The position numbers and the translations under genes are program-made. A stretch of 64,000 nucleotides of DNA from Herbaspirillum sp. SJZ106. GTDB taxonomy: Bacteria > Pseudomonadota > Gammaproteobacteria > Burkholderiales > Burkholderiaceae_D. The notes beneath the pieces are model-generated. The model was not told the DNA's origin and searched no databases. It worked only from the letters and a program-made list of their open reading frames with translations. Position 1 is the stretch's first letter, and the number at the start of each line of letters is the position of its first letter. Positions 25,355 to 33,331 of this stretch are shown one piece after another. The stretch lies in assembly GCF_006715495.1 (NCBI RefSeq), contig NZ_VFNI01000005.1, positions 248,001 through 312,000 of the forward strand, written 5' to 3'.

Positions 25355-26287
25355 ATGAAGCCGCCACTGCTCGTCCTGATCCACCTTTCCGACACCAGCC
25401 TCGCCACCATCGGCGAACACTACGACATCCTCTACGCTCCCGACAAGCAGCGCCGCGCCGACATGATCGCCGGCCCGGCCCGGCATGTCGCGGTGGTGCT
25501 GACCAATGGCAGCACCGGGCTGCGTGCCGACGAGATGCGCGCCTTGCCGCGCCTGCAACTGGTGTGCGCCTTTGGCGCCGGCTATGAAAACATCGACGTG
25601 GCCCACGCCGAGGCGGCCGGCATCGACATCGCCACCGGCGCCGGCACCAACGAGGATTGCGTGGCCGACCATGCAATGGGCCTGCTGCTGGCCACCGTGC
25701 GCCATATCCCGGCGCTGGACCAGGCCACCCGTGCCGGCGGCTGGCGCGACAGCCTGCCGCTGCAGCCGCAGATGACGGGCAAGCGCCTGGGCATCGTCGG
25801 GCTGGGCAACATCGGCAAGAAGATCGCCCGGCGCGCCGCTGGCTTCGACATCGAAGTCGGCTATTGCAACCGCAAGAAGCGCGACGACGTCGATTTCCAC
25901 TATTTCCCGGATGTGGCGCAACTGGCCGCCTGGGCCGATTTCATCATCGTCGCCGCGCCGGGCGGGGCCGATACCCAGCATCTGGTGTCGGCGCGCGTGA
26001 TCGATGAACTGGGCCCGCAAGGCTACCTGGTCAACATCGGCCGCGGCAGCATCGTCGATACCGCCGCGCTGGCGGCCGCCTTGCGCGAGGGCCGCCTGGC
26101 CGGCGCCGGGCTGGATGTCTACGAGAGCGAACCGAAGCCGCCGCAGGAGCTGGTCGGCCTGTCCAATGTGGTGCTGACGCCGCACGTCGCCGGCTGGTCG
26201 CCGGAATCGATCGATGCTTCCGTGCAACAGTTCCTGCGCAACTGCGAAGAGCATTTCGCCGCCGCCGAGCCGGCGGTACGGGCCTGA
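25355..26287 (+). CDS. D-2-hydroxyacid dehydrogenase (NAD(P))
   Basis: A 310-residue D-isomer-specific dehydrogenase, likely a glyoxylate/hydroxypyruvate reductase or similar. Rossmann motif GLGNIGKKIARRAAGF near residue 149, followed by CNRKKR, where Arg suggests preference for NADPH. Catalytic residues: Arg in NIGRGSIVD, Glu in VYESEPKPP and His in LTPHVAGWS. True substrate not determined. Confidence 0.9.
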   Translation: MKPPLLVLIHLSDTSLATIGEHYDILYAPDKQRRADMIAGPARHVAVVLTNGSTGLRADEMRALPRLQLVCAFGAGYENIDVAHAEAAGIDIATGAGTNEDCVADHAMGLLLATVRHIPALDQATRAGGWRDSLPLQPQMTGKRLGIVGLGNIGKKIARRAAGFDIEVGYCNRKKRDDVDFHYFPDVAQLAAWADFIIVAAPGGADTQHLVSARVIDELGPQGYLVNIGRGSIVDTAALAAALREGRLAGAGLDVYESEPKPPQELVGLSNVVLTPHVAGWSPESIDASVQQFLRNCEEHFAAAEPAVRA

Positions 26288-26437
26288 ACGGCGGATTTGC
26301 GGGTTTTTTGAGGGCCGGGAGGCGCCTCAAGCCCGTCCAAGGCTGGTAATATCTGCGGCCGGCCGGATTGCGCGGGGATGCGCTCCGGCTTTCATCCATT
26401 CCAAACGCTGACAGCAATACAGAGAGAGCCAAGCACC

Positions 26438-26917
26438 ATGGATCTGCCATCTCACCAACTCACCATGACGGTCCTGATGACGCCCGACATGGCCAACTTC
26501 GCCGGCAATGTGCACGGGGGCACCATCCTGAAGCTGCTGGACCAGGTCGCCTACGCCTGCGCCAGCCGCTACGCCGGCCAGTACGTGGTGACCCTGTCGG
26601 TCGACCAGGTGATGTTCCGCCAGCCCATCCATGTGGGCGAACTGGTGACTTTCATGGCCAGCGTCAACCACACCGGCACGTCGTCGATGGAGATCGGCGT
26701 GAAGGTGGTGGCCGAGAACATCCGCACCCAGGAAACGCGCCACGTCAACAGCTGCTTCTTCACCATGGTGGCGGTGGACGACCAGCGCAAGCCGATCGCC
26801 GTGCCGCCGCTGCGGCCGTTCTCCCGGGAAGAGAAGCGCCGTTTCGAGGCCGCGGTGCTGCGCAAGTCGCTGCGCAAGGAGCTGGAGCGCCGTTTCGAGG
26901 AAGTCAAGCCGGGCTGA
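26438..26917 (+). CDS. Acyl-CoA thioesterase, hotdog fold (YciA/BACH type)
   Basis: A 159-residue hotdog thioesterase with the signature NFAGNVHGGTILKLLDQVAY (catalytic Asp/Asn region) and later VNSCFFTMVAVDD. The start at MDLPSHQLTM is preferred; the upstream in-frame stretch is not family-like. Hydrolyses medium or long acyl-CoAs in related proteins. Confidence 0.9.
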   Translation: MDLPSHQLTMTVLMTPDMANFAGNVHGGTILKLLDQVAYACASRYAGQYVVTLSVDQVMFRQPIHVGELVTFMASVNHTGTSSMEIGVKVVAENIRTQETRHVNSCFFTMVAVDDQRKPIAVPPLRPFSREEKRRFEAAVLRKSLRKELERRFEEVKPG

Positions 26918-26954
26918 TGGCCGGCCATCGGCTGGCCAGCGTCGCGCACCAATG

Positions 26955-26988
26955 AAAAAGGGACAGCCGGTTGGCTGTCCCTTTTTTT
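26955..26988. terminator. Bidirectional terminator
   Basis: AAAAAGGGACAGCC pairs with GGCTGTCCCTTTTT around GGTT, with A-tract and T-tract on either side. It serves the thioesterase gene (plus) and the convergent hydratase gene (minus). Confidence 0.92.
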
Positions 26989-27007
26989 ATTGCACTGCGC
27001 CTTCGCT

Positions 27008-27796
27008 TCAGGCGAGCTCGATGGCGACCGAGCCCAGCGGCCCCAGGTCGGCCAGGACGCCTTGGCCGGCGCGCACCGGCAACGGCACGATGGTCGAGCC
27101 GCTGGCGACGATCTGGCCTTCGGCCAGCGTCAATCCTTGCCGGGACAGTTCGTTGGCCAGCCAGGTCAGCGCGATGCGCGGGTCGCCCAGCACCTGGGCG
27201 CCGCTGCCGTCGCGTTGCTCGCCGCCGCTGATGCGGCCGAAGGTCGGGAGCGCGGCCAGGTCGAGCGCGCGCCAGTCGACGTCGGCCGGCGCGCCCAGCA
27301 CGAATTGGTCGGCGCAGGCGTTGTCGGCGATCAGCTGGGCGGCGCCGACCTGTTTGAAGTTGTCGTAACGGGTATCGGGGAGTTCGATGGCGGGGTAGAC
27401 CGAGCCCACCGCATCGAGCACTTCCTCTTGCGAATAAGGCGCGCTGCGCGGCGGCAAGGAGGTGCGCATGCGGAAGGCGACTTCCACCTCGACCACGCTC
27501 ATCAGGCTGTTGCCCAGCGAGATGACGGCACCGTTGCGATGGATGCGCTCGGCCAGCAGACGGCCGGCCAGCGGCGCGTCGACGTTAAGCAGCTTCTGGC
27601 CGCCGGGGCCGGTGGCGCCGATCTTCCAGCCGGCCAGCGGCGCGAAGCTGTGCGCTTCCAGTCGCGCCTGGACGGCATAGGCTTCCGCGCGGTCGGCCGG
27701 GCACAGCTCCGGCGGCAGCTGTGCGATACGGCGTCCATGCGCCCAGCAGTCCCACAGCAAGTCGGCGGCCTGCTGGCGTTGCGATTCATTCAGCAC
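27008..27796 (-). CDS. 2-keto-4-pentenoate hydratase-like protein
   Basis: A 262-residue member of the fumarylacetoacetase C-terminal superfamily, MhpD/hydratase type. Motifs: LAGWKIGATGPGGQKLLNVD, VVEVEVAFRM (metal-binding Glu residues) and the late GQIVASGSTIVPLPVRAG. Known members add water to 2-hydroxypenta-2,4-dienoate in meta-cleavage pathways, or decarboxylate oxalocrotonate. No other ring-cleavage genes are near, so the role is open. Confidence 0.87.
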   Translation of the reverse strand: MLNESQRQQAADLLWDCWAHGRRIAQLPPELCPADRAEAYAVQARLEAHSFAPLAGWKIGATGPGGQKLLNVDAPLAGRLLAERIHRNGAVISLGNSLMSVVEVEVAFRMRTSLPPRSAPYSQEEVLDAVGSVYPAIELPDTRYDNFKQVGAAQLIADNACADQFVLGAPADVDWRALDLAALPTFGRISGGEQRDGSGAQVLGDPRIALTWLANELSRQGLTLAEGQIVASGSTIVPLPVRAGQGVLADLGPLGSVAIELA

Positions 27797-27877
27797 GTCT
27801 ATTTCCCCCTATTGTTGTCGTATTGTCGATATGCGGCGATGGCGCGGCCATGCCGGGCCGCCGCGCGGAACAGCTTC

Positions 27878-28324
27878 TCAAGCCATCATCGGTCCCAGCG
27901 CGCCGATGGCGATGGTCAGCAGGCCAAGGCACAGGTTGATGCCCACCAGCATGCGGATCTGGCCCAGGGCGCGCGAGGCGCGATCCCAGTCTTGCCGGGC
28001 GGCGGCCAGTTTCAGGCGGCGGAACGGCGCGAAGAAGATGTGGCCGAAAACCAGCATCATCAGGATGCCGATGCCGGCCATTGCGTGGACATAGGGCGCC
28101 GCGTGGCCGCCCATGAGCAGCATCATGTGCAGGCCGCTGCCCAGCACCAGCGCGATGGAAATCCACACCCAGATGAAGAACGCGCCCAGCGTCGCCGCCA
28201 TCAGCACCAGGCGCTGCGGCGGCTGCAAGGACGCCAGCGCCGGACGCAGCGCCATGTGGGCGAAGAACATGCCGCCGACCCAGATGGTCAGCCCAAGCAG
28301 ATGGAAGAATTTCGCAAGCAGCAT
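27878..28324 (-). CDS. CopD-like small membrane protein
   Basis: A 148-residue integral membrane protein with four transmembrane helices (for example LLAKFFHLLGLTIWVGGMFF and GIGILMMLVFGHIFFAPFRR). The N-terminal KFFHLLGLTIWVGGMFFAH pattern is typical of CopD/DUF2269-type proteins with a conserved His. Start at 28324 chosen since it gives a direct N-terminal helix. Function unproved. Confidence 0.78.
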   Translation of the reverse strand: MLLAKFFHLLGLTIWVGGMFFAHMALRPALASLQPPQRLVLMAATLGAFFIWVWISIALVLGSGLHMMLLMGGHAAPYVHAMAGIGILMMLVFGHIFFAPFRRLKLAAARQDWDRASRALGQIRMLVGINLCLGLLTIAIGALGPMMA

Positions 28325-28500
28325 TTCAATCTCGTCAGGTAAGCGCAGTTGGAAGAACGATTGGCGCATTGTCGCATGATGGCGCGGCCCGTGTCGTTGC
28401 GCCGGATATCGGCGCGCTGGCTGTGATAATGTCATGCCTTAATGGCAACGTCGTATCGCGGCGTTCGCTACGGCAACGATCATCGAGAACAGGGAGCGGC

Positions 28501-29358
28501 ATGGCAATACTCAGCGCAATCAATATCTATCCGATCAAGTCGTGCGGCGGCATCGCCCTGGAGCAGGCCCAGATCGGCCCGCTCGGGCTGGCGCTGGACC
28601 GCCACTGGATGGTGGTGGACGGCGCCGGGGAGTTCCTGACGCAGCGCAGCCATGCGCGCATGGCCTGCATCGTTCCGCGTTTCGAGGAGGGCGCGCTGCT
28701 GCTGACGGCCCCCGGCATGCCCGAACTGCAGCTGGCGGCCGCCGGCGAAGATGGCGCAAGCGTTCTGGTGCAGGTGTGGAAGGATAGGGTGGCCGCCCTG
28801 GACCAGGGCGCGCGCGCCCGCCAGTGGTTCTCGGACTATCTGGGCATCGACGCCCGCCTGGTACGCTTCGATCCGAATGCAACGCGCGCCTGCAACCAAC
28901 GCTGGACCGGCGAGCACCGTGCGACGACGCAATTTTCCGACGGTTATCCGCTGCTGGTGATCGGCCAGGCATCGCTGGACGACCTGAATGCGCGGCTGGG
29001 CGCCAAGGGCGCGCCGGCGTTGCCGATGGAGCGTTTTCGCCCGAACCTGGTGATCCAGGGGCTGGAGGCCTACGAGGAAGATTTCATCGATACCATCACC
29101 CTGGACGATGGCGATGGCGGCGTCGTGACGCTCAAGCTGGTCAAGCCCTGCGCGCGCTGCCCGGTGCCGGGAATCGACCAGCGCACCGGCCTGCGCGATC
29201 CGCAATGGCCGGACGAACCGCTCGATACGCTGGCAGCCTACCGCGCCAATCCGCGCGTGGGTGGCGGCCTGACCTTCGGCCAGAATGCCATCGTGGTCGG
29301 CGGCATGGGCGGCCGCATACGCGCGGGACAGGCCTGCGGCTGGGAATTGAATTTCTGA
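28501..29358 (+). CDS. MOSC-domain protein (YcbX/mARC type)
   Basis: A 285-residue protein with an N-terminal MOSC_N beta-barrel (AINIYPIKSCGGIALEQAQI) and a C-terminal MOSC domain. The cofactor-binding Cys lies in KLVKPCARCPVPGIDQRTG. Related proteins hold the molybdenum cofactor and reduce N-hydroxylated bases. Unlike E. coli YcbX no C-terminal ferredoxin domain is present, so an external electron donor is needed. Ends in a strong terminator. Confidence 0.9.
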   Translation: MAILSAINIYPIKSCGGIALEQAQIGPLGLALDRHWMVVDGAGEFLTQRSHARMACIVPRFEEGALLLTAPGMPELQLAAAGEDGASVLVQVWKDRVAALDQGARARQWFSDYLGIDARLVRFDPNATRACNQRWTGEHRATTQFSDGYPLLVIGQASLDDLNARLGAKGAPALPMERFRPNLVIQGLEAYEEDFIDTITLDDGDGGVVTLKLVKPCARCPVPGIDQRTGLRDPQWPDEPLDTLAAYRANPRVGGGLTFGQNAIVVGGMGGRIRAGQACGWELNF

Positions 29359-29420
29359 GCCAAGCTCCGACGGCAAAACGCCGGCGGCGGCGTTGCGGCT
29401 CCTGTTGGCGGCTCCAAGCG

Positions 29421-29460
29421 AAAAGCGCCGCTCCGATGATCTCGGAGCGGCGCTTTTTTT
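29421..29460. terminator. Bidirectional terminator
   Basis: Perfect 16-bp stem (AAAAGCGCCGCTCCGA and its inverse) around TGATC, followed by T residues. Lies between the convergent MOSC and histone-like genes. Confidence 0.93.
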
Positions 29461-29506
29461 GGATGTCGCGGCCCGCTGGCGAACCGCTGCACCACGCAGC
29501 GTTCCC

Positions 29507-30016
29507 TTATTTCTTGGGGCGGCCGACCTTCAGCGGCGTCAGGCTGCTGAGGATGTCCTTCAGATCGGCGATCTTCAGGTTCTTGATCAGCGACACGCCG
29601 ATACGCAGCAGGTCGCTCTTCTTGATCTCGACGCCGGCCTTGAGGCAGGACTTCTTGACCTGCGCCAGCACCGCATATTCGTTTTCCGGCATGGTGAAGC
29701 TGTCGCGCACCTGCTTGACCTTCTTCGGCTTGGCGGCTTTCTTCTCCGCCTTGGTCAGCGCTGCCGGCTTCTGGAGCGGCTTGGCCGGCACGGCGACGGC
29801 AGGCTTCTTCGGCGCCGGCGCTGCTGCCTTCGGCGTAGCCGCGGGCGCCTTCGGGGCGGGGGCTGCAGCCTTGGGGGCGGTCTTGGGTGATGCCTTGGCT
29901 GCAGGGCGCGCGGCCGGTTTGGCGGCGGGCTTCTTCACGGTTGGCCGGGCGGCGGGTGCGGCCTTGGCCACGGTTTTTTTTCTTGCGGTTGTTGCGGCTT
30001 GAACTCTGGTTGCCAT
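29507..30016 (-). CDS. Histone H1-like Lys/Ala/Pro-rich DNA-binding protein
   Basis: A 169-residue basic protein. Residues 1-100 are a low-complexity Lys-Ala-Pro tail of PAAKPAAR/APKAPAAT units like eukaryotic H1 and AlgP/BpH1. The C-terminal 60 residues form a small ordered domain (DSFTMPENEYAVLAQVKKSC, then KSDLLRIGVSLIKNLKIADL) ending in an AT-hook-like VGRPKK. Strong ribosome-binding site (AGGAGG). Likely a nucleoid-associated protein; possibly autoregulated through the AT palindrome at 30042-30059. Confidence 0.83.
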   Translation of the reverse strand: MATRVQAATTARKKTVAKAAPAARPTVKKPAAKPAARPAAKASPKTAPKAAAPAPKAPAATPKAAAPAPKKPAVAVPAKPLQKPAALTKAEKKAAKPKKVKQVRDSFTMPENEYAVLAQVKKSCLKAGVEIKKSDLLRIGVSLIKNLKIADLKDILSSLTPLKVGRPKK

Positions 30017-30041
30017 GAACCCTCCTGTTAAAAATTAATAT

Positions 30042-30059
30042 AAACAATATATATTGTTT
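30042..30059. promoter_or_regulatory. 18-bp perfect AT palindrome upstream of histone-like gene
   Basis: AAACAATATATATTGTTT is a perfect palindrome centred between 30050 and 30051, 26 bp upstream of the histone-like start codon. It overlaps the likely promoter and is a good operator candidate. Confidence 0.55.
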
Positions 30060-30533
30060 GTCACGCTGCCGCAATCGTGGCGGCAGGATGTGAACGATTC
30101 CATCCGTTCCTGTTTGCGCTGCAAACGTTTACATCGGCCATTTCCGTGCCGGAAAAAGACACACCGGATGGAAAGAAGCGGCCGCCGCCCGAGGGCGGGA
30201 AATGCCCAGGAACGCAGGCGGAGCAGGGGATGGAGCAGCGCGAATGCCATGCCGGCGATCCTAGCAAGCCCAGGTTAAAGCATTGTGACAACGCCGGAAA
30301 ACAATTTACGTCGCGCCGGCCGGCAAGGCGGGAGCGAGGGGAAATGGAAAATGCCTGCCATCTTCGGCCGGTTGGCGCGGCCCGCTCGCCCTCATGACGG
30401 CCGGCGAAACCTGGCGCTTCTCCAACGTTGCGATCGACGCTGGTTGCTCAGGCCAGCGTCGCCGAATATGGCTGTGGGCCGCTCGTGCCGGATGGGGATA
30501 TTGCATGGGAATTCTCGGCTATTATTGCTCCCC
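30060..30533. other. 474-bp region without a supported gene
   Basis: Short ORFs here have no family-like features. One hairpin is visible: CGACGCTGG (30435-30443) with CCAGCGTCG (30453-30461), about 70 bp before the adenylyltransferase gene. It has no T-tract, so it is not a terminator. Nothing else recognised. Confidence 0.4.
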
Positions 30534-31349
30534 ATGACAGATATCATTCCACTCTCCATCGCGCCTCAAGTGGCGCAGGCCCAAGCCATCATTGAGCGGC
30601 ATCTGGGCGGCCATGTGGTCGCCATCCACTTGTTCGGTTCCGCGGTAGACGGCGGACTTCGCCCCTACAGCGATATCGACCTGCTTGTCACAGTGGCCGA
30701 ACCTCCCGGCGAGGAGGTCCGACGCGCGTTGATGACTGAGCTGTTGACGGCATCCGCCGCTCCCGGATCATCAACGTCCCTGCGCGCGCTCGAAGTCACC
30801 GTGCTGGCGCTTGGGCAGATCGTGCCTTGGCGTTATCCGCCAAGGCGGGAGCTCCAGTTTGGCGAATGGCTGCGCGAGGACATATTGGCAGGCGTTTTCG
30901 AAGAACCCGCGTTGGACCATGACCTGGCTATCCTCCTTACCAAAGCCCGGGCCAGCAGCATCGCAATCGTCGGATCAAGTGCGGGAGACGTCTTCAATGC
31001 AGTCCCGCGCGCAGACCTGGTGCGCGCGCTCCTGGATACGGTGGCGCAATGGAACGCGCCAGCAGACTGGGAAGGCGAGGAGCGAAACATCATTCTCGCG
31101 CTCGCTCGCATCTGGTATACGGCAACCACAGGCGAAATCGCCGCAAAGGATTTTTCGGCCACCTGGCTGCTGGAGCGGATCGAACCGCGGCATCGGGCGG
31201 TGCTGGCCAACGCCAGGGCCGGTTATCTTGGTGAAGCGCCGGATAATCTGGCCGAACATGCGCCTGAGGTTGAGGCTTTCATCGCGGGCGCGCAACTGGA
31301 AATCAGGCGGCTCTGCTCGAATGCCGATCGTTGGCAGACTGTGTCTTGA
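30534..31349 (+). CDS. AadA-like aminoglycoside 3''-adenylyltransferase
   Basis: A 271-residue nucleotidyltransferase strongly resembling ANT(3'')-I (AadA), which adenylylates streptomycin and spectinomycin. Motifs: HLFGSAVDGGLRPYSDIDLL (GS and DxD metal-binding residues), LEVTVLALGQIVPWRYPPRR, ELQFGEWLREDILAGVFEEP and ERNIILALARIWYTATTGEI, all in AadA order and at full length. No attC site, integrase or IS is nearby, so this looks like a resident chromosomal gene rather than a cassette. Codon use is somewhat less GC-biased than neighbours. Whether it gives resistance depends on expression. Confidence 0.9.
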   Translation: MTDIIPLSIAPQVAQAQAIIERHLGGHVVAIHLFGSAVDGGLRPYSDIDLLVTVAEPPGEEVRRALMTELLTASAAPGSSTSLRALEVTVLALGQIVPWRYPPRRELQFGEWLREDILAGVFEEPALDHDLAILLTKARASSIAIVGSSAGDVFNAVPRADLVRALLDTVAQWNAPADWEGEERNIILALARIWYTATTGEIAAKDFSATWLLERIEPRHRAVLANARAGYLGEAPDNLAEHAPEVEAFIAGAQLEIRRLCSNADRWQTVS

Positions 31350-31489
31350 ACTCGCCGCAGCGATGGATAAGCCCGCTGCGGCGAGTCGTTGCGTAGTCCG
31401 GCGAAAGGCGATGCCGGAGCCATGGCGCAATGGAAAAAGCCCGGCGCCAACGGCCGGGCTTCCGGATGGGCTGGGTTGCCCGCCGGGGA

Positions 31490-32503
31490 TTACATGAAGC
31501 GCCGGGTTGTCGCCGCCGGCTGGCTGTCGGCAGCCGCGGGCAGCGGGCGGCGCTGCTGCGCGGCGGCGGGCTCGAATTCTTTGATGGCGGCAACTTTCAA
31601 TGGCGCGCTTGGCTGGAGCTCATGCCCGGCGTTGAAGTCGCGCAGGAAATGCGCGAAGTCGCCGCCGATTTCCTGGTGCTTGATGCCCATGGCCACGGCG
31701 GCCTTCAGGTAGCCCAGCTTGGAGCCGCAGTCGAAGCGCCGGCCTTCGTAGCGGTATGCCAGGATCTGCTCTTCCGCCAGCAGGGCCGAGATCGCATCGG
31801 TGAGCTGCAGCTCCCCGCCGGCGCCGGCGGTGATGTTTTCCAGGCGCGTAAAGATGGCCGGCGTCAGCACATAGCGGCCGACCACGGCCAGGGTGGAGGG
31901 CGCGGTTTCAGGCGTCGGTTTCTCGACGATGCCGCCGACCTGTTCCAGCCGGTCGCGGTAGCGGGTGCCGCTGACGATGCCGTATTGGCGGGTATCCTGG
32001 CGCGGCACATCCTGCACGGCCAGGAGGCTCTTGCCTTCGCGCTCGAACATCTCGGTCATCTGCGCCATGACATTTTTGCGGCCGGCATCGATATCCATGA
32101 AGTCGTCGGCCAGCAGCACCGCGAAGGGTTCGTTGCCCACCAGCGGTTTGGCCAGCAGCACCGCGTGGCCCAGGCCCAGCGGCTCGGCCTGGCGCACGTA
32201 GACGCAATTGATATGCTTGGGAATGACATTGCGGATGGTTTCCAGCAGCTTCTGCTTGCCGGCCGCTTCCAGTTCGCTCTCCAGCTCGTAGGCCTTGTCG
32301 AAATGGTCTTCGATGGCGCGCTTGTTGCGGCCGGTGACGAAGATCATTTCGGTGATACCCGCTTCGACGGCTTCTTCGACCGCATACTGGATCAGCGGCT
32401 TGTCGACGATGGGCAGCATTTCCTTGGGTTGCGCCTTGGTGGCGGGCAAGAAACGGCTGCCCAGGCCGGCGACAGGAAAGACTGCTTTGGTGATTTTTTT
32501 CAT
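31490..32503 (-). CDS. galU: UTP-glucose-1-phosphate uridylyltransferase
   Basis: A 337-residue enzyme making UDP-glucose from glucose-1-phosphate and UTP for polysaccharide and LPS synthesis. Nucleotide-binding start [19 protein letters not shown] is seen as [40 protein letters not shown] and the UDP-sugar region VVGRYVLTP follow. The ATG at 32503 is chosen; the longer in-frame start lacks homology. C-terminus has a 45-residue Ala/Gln-rich extension. The nearby pgm gene supplies its substrate. Confidence 0.95.
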   Translation of the reverse strand: MKKITKAVFPVAGLGSRFLPATKAQPKEMLPIVDKPLIQYAVEEAVEAGITEMIFVTGRNKRAIEDHFDKAYELESELEAAGKQKLLETIRNVIPKHINCVYVRQAEPLGLGHAVLLAKPLVGNEPFAVLLADDFMDIDAGRKNVMAQMTEMFEREGKSLLAVQDVPRQDTRQYGIVSGTRYRDRLEQVGGIVEKPTPETAPSTLAVVGRYVLTPAIFTRLENITAGAGGELQLTDAISALLAEEQILAYRYEGRRFDCGSKLGYLKAAVAMGIKHQEIGGDFAHFLRDFNAGHELQPSAPLKVAAIKEFEPAAAQQRRPLPAAADSQPAATTRRFM

Positions 32504-32882
32504 GGTAGGCCCAAGTAGAGGTTGATTGATGAACGTGGCGTCCTCTCCCATTGCTGCGCAGGCTCGAGGCCTGTTTTTCGATTGTTCCGGCTTGCTTGCC
32601 GGTTGCCGATTCCGTTTTTCATGGTTGGCGCAAGCTTAAAAAAAGACCTGGATGCCGGCTATAGGAAAGCCGCTGTTTGGCCTGTAGGAAAACAGGAGAA
32701 AAACGGCAGGAAAGCGGGAGGAAAACAGCAAGAAAACGCCGCGCTTGTCCTACAAGGAAATGGGCCGCTGTCCGATAGCTGGCCGGAGCGCGGCTGCCTA
32801 CCATTGCCTCATCCGTTGCTGCCATCGGCACAGCGTCAACCGCAAGAAGTCCCCTCCACAACATCATACGAAAGGGAACATC
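32504..32882. other. 379-bp intergenic region between galU and yeaQ-like gene
   Basis: Contains the divergent promoters. A purine-rich stretch (about 32680-32735) has repeated AGGAAAAC-like units and a CCTGT/ACAGG hairpin. No supported coding sequence; short ORFs lack codon bias. The ribosome-binding site for the next gene (AAAGGGAA) is at its right end. Confidence 0.4.
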
Positions 32883-33137
32883 ATGGATCATGGAATCATT
32901 GCCTGGCTCATCATCGGGGCCGTGGCCGGCTGGCTCGCCGGTGTGCTGGTGAAGGGCGGCGGCTTCGGCTTGCTGGCCGACATCCTGATCGGCATCGTTG
33001 GTGCCGTCATCGGCGGCTGGCTGGCCGGACTGCTGGGCATCTCCATCGGCGGCGGCATCCTGGCGTCGATTCTCACCGCCACGCTGGGCGCGATCGTCCT
33101 GCTCGTCATCGTGAGGGCGTTTTCCAGGCGCGCGTAG
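32883..33137 (+). CDS. GlsB/YeaQ/YmgE-family stress membrane protein
   Basis: An 84-residue, very hydrophobic protein with three transmembrane segments rich in Gly: MDHGIIAWLIIGAVAGWLAG, GLLADILIGIVGAVIGGWLA and ILASILTATLGAIVLLVIVR. This is the transglycosylase-associated/YeaQ family, general-stress proteins of unknown role. The start at 32883 follows AAAGGGAACATC. Confidence 0.92.
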   Translation: MDHGIIAWLIIGAVAGWLAGVLVKGGGFGLLADILIGIVGAVIGGWLAGLLGISIGGGILASILTATLGAIVLLVIVRAFSRRA

Positions 33138-33331
33138 CCTGGCCCAGCCGGAAAAACGAGGCTCCCCCGATGCCGCCGCATCGGAAGGGGCTTCTTTCGC
33201 TTTGTCCGAGACGGCAAGCTTGCCCTACAATGCCGTTTTGACAGAGTCATTGTCGCGCTTGATGAGCATGGCGCGAACAGTGGCTGTCAATACGCCCGAC
33301 CCTGTTTTCCTCCATCAAGAAAAAATATTCC

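Noticed and set aside
30060-31349. Integron or cassette context for the aadA-like gene
   Set aside because: No attC-type imperfect palindrome, integrase or other cassette nearby; gene divergence also fits a resident copy.
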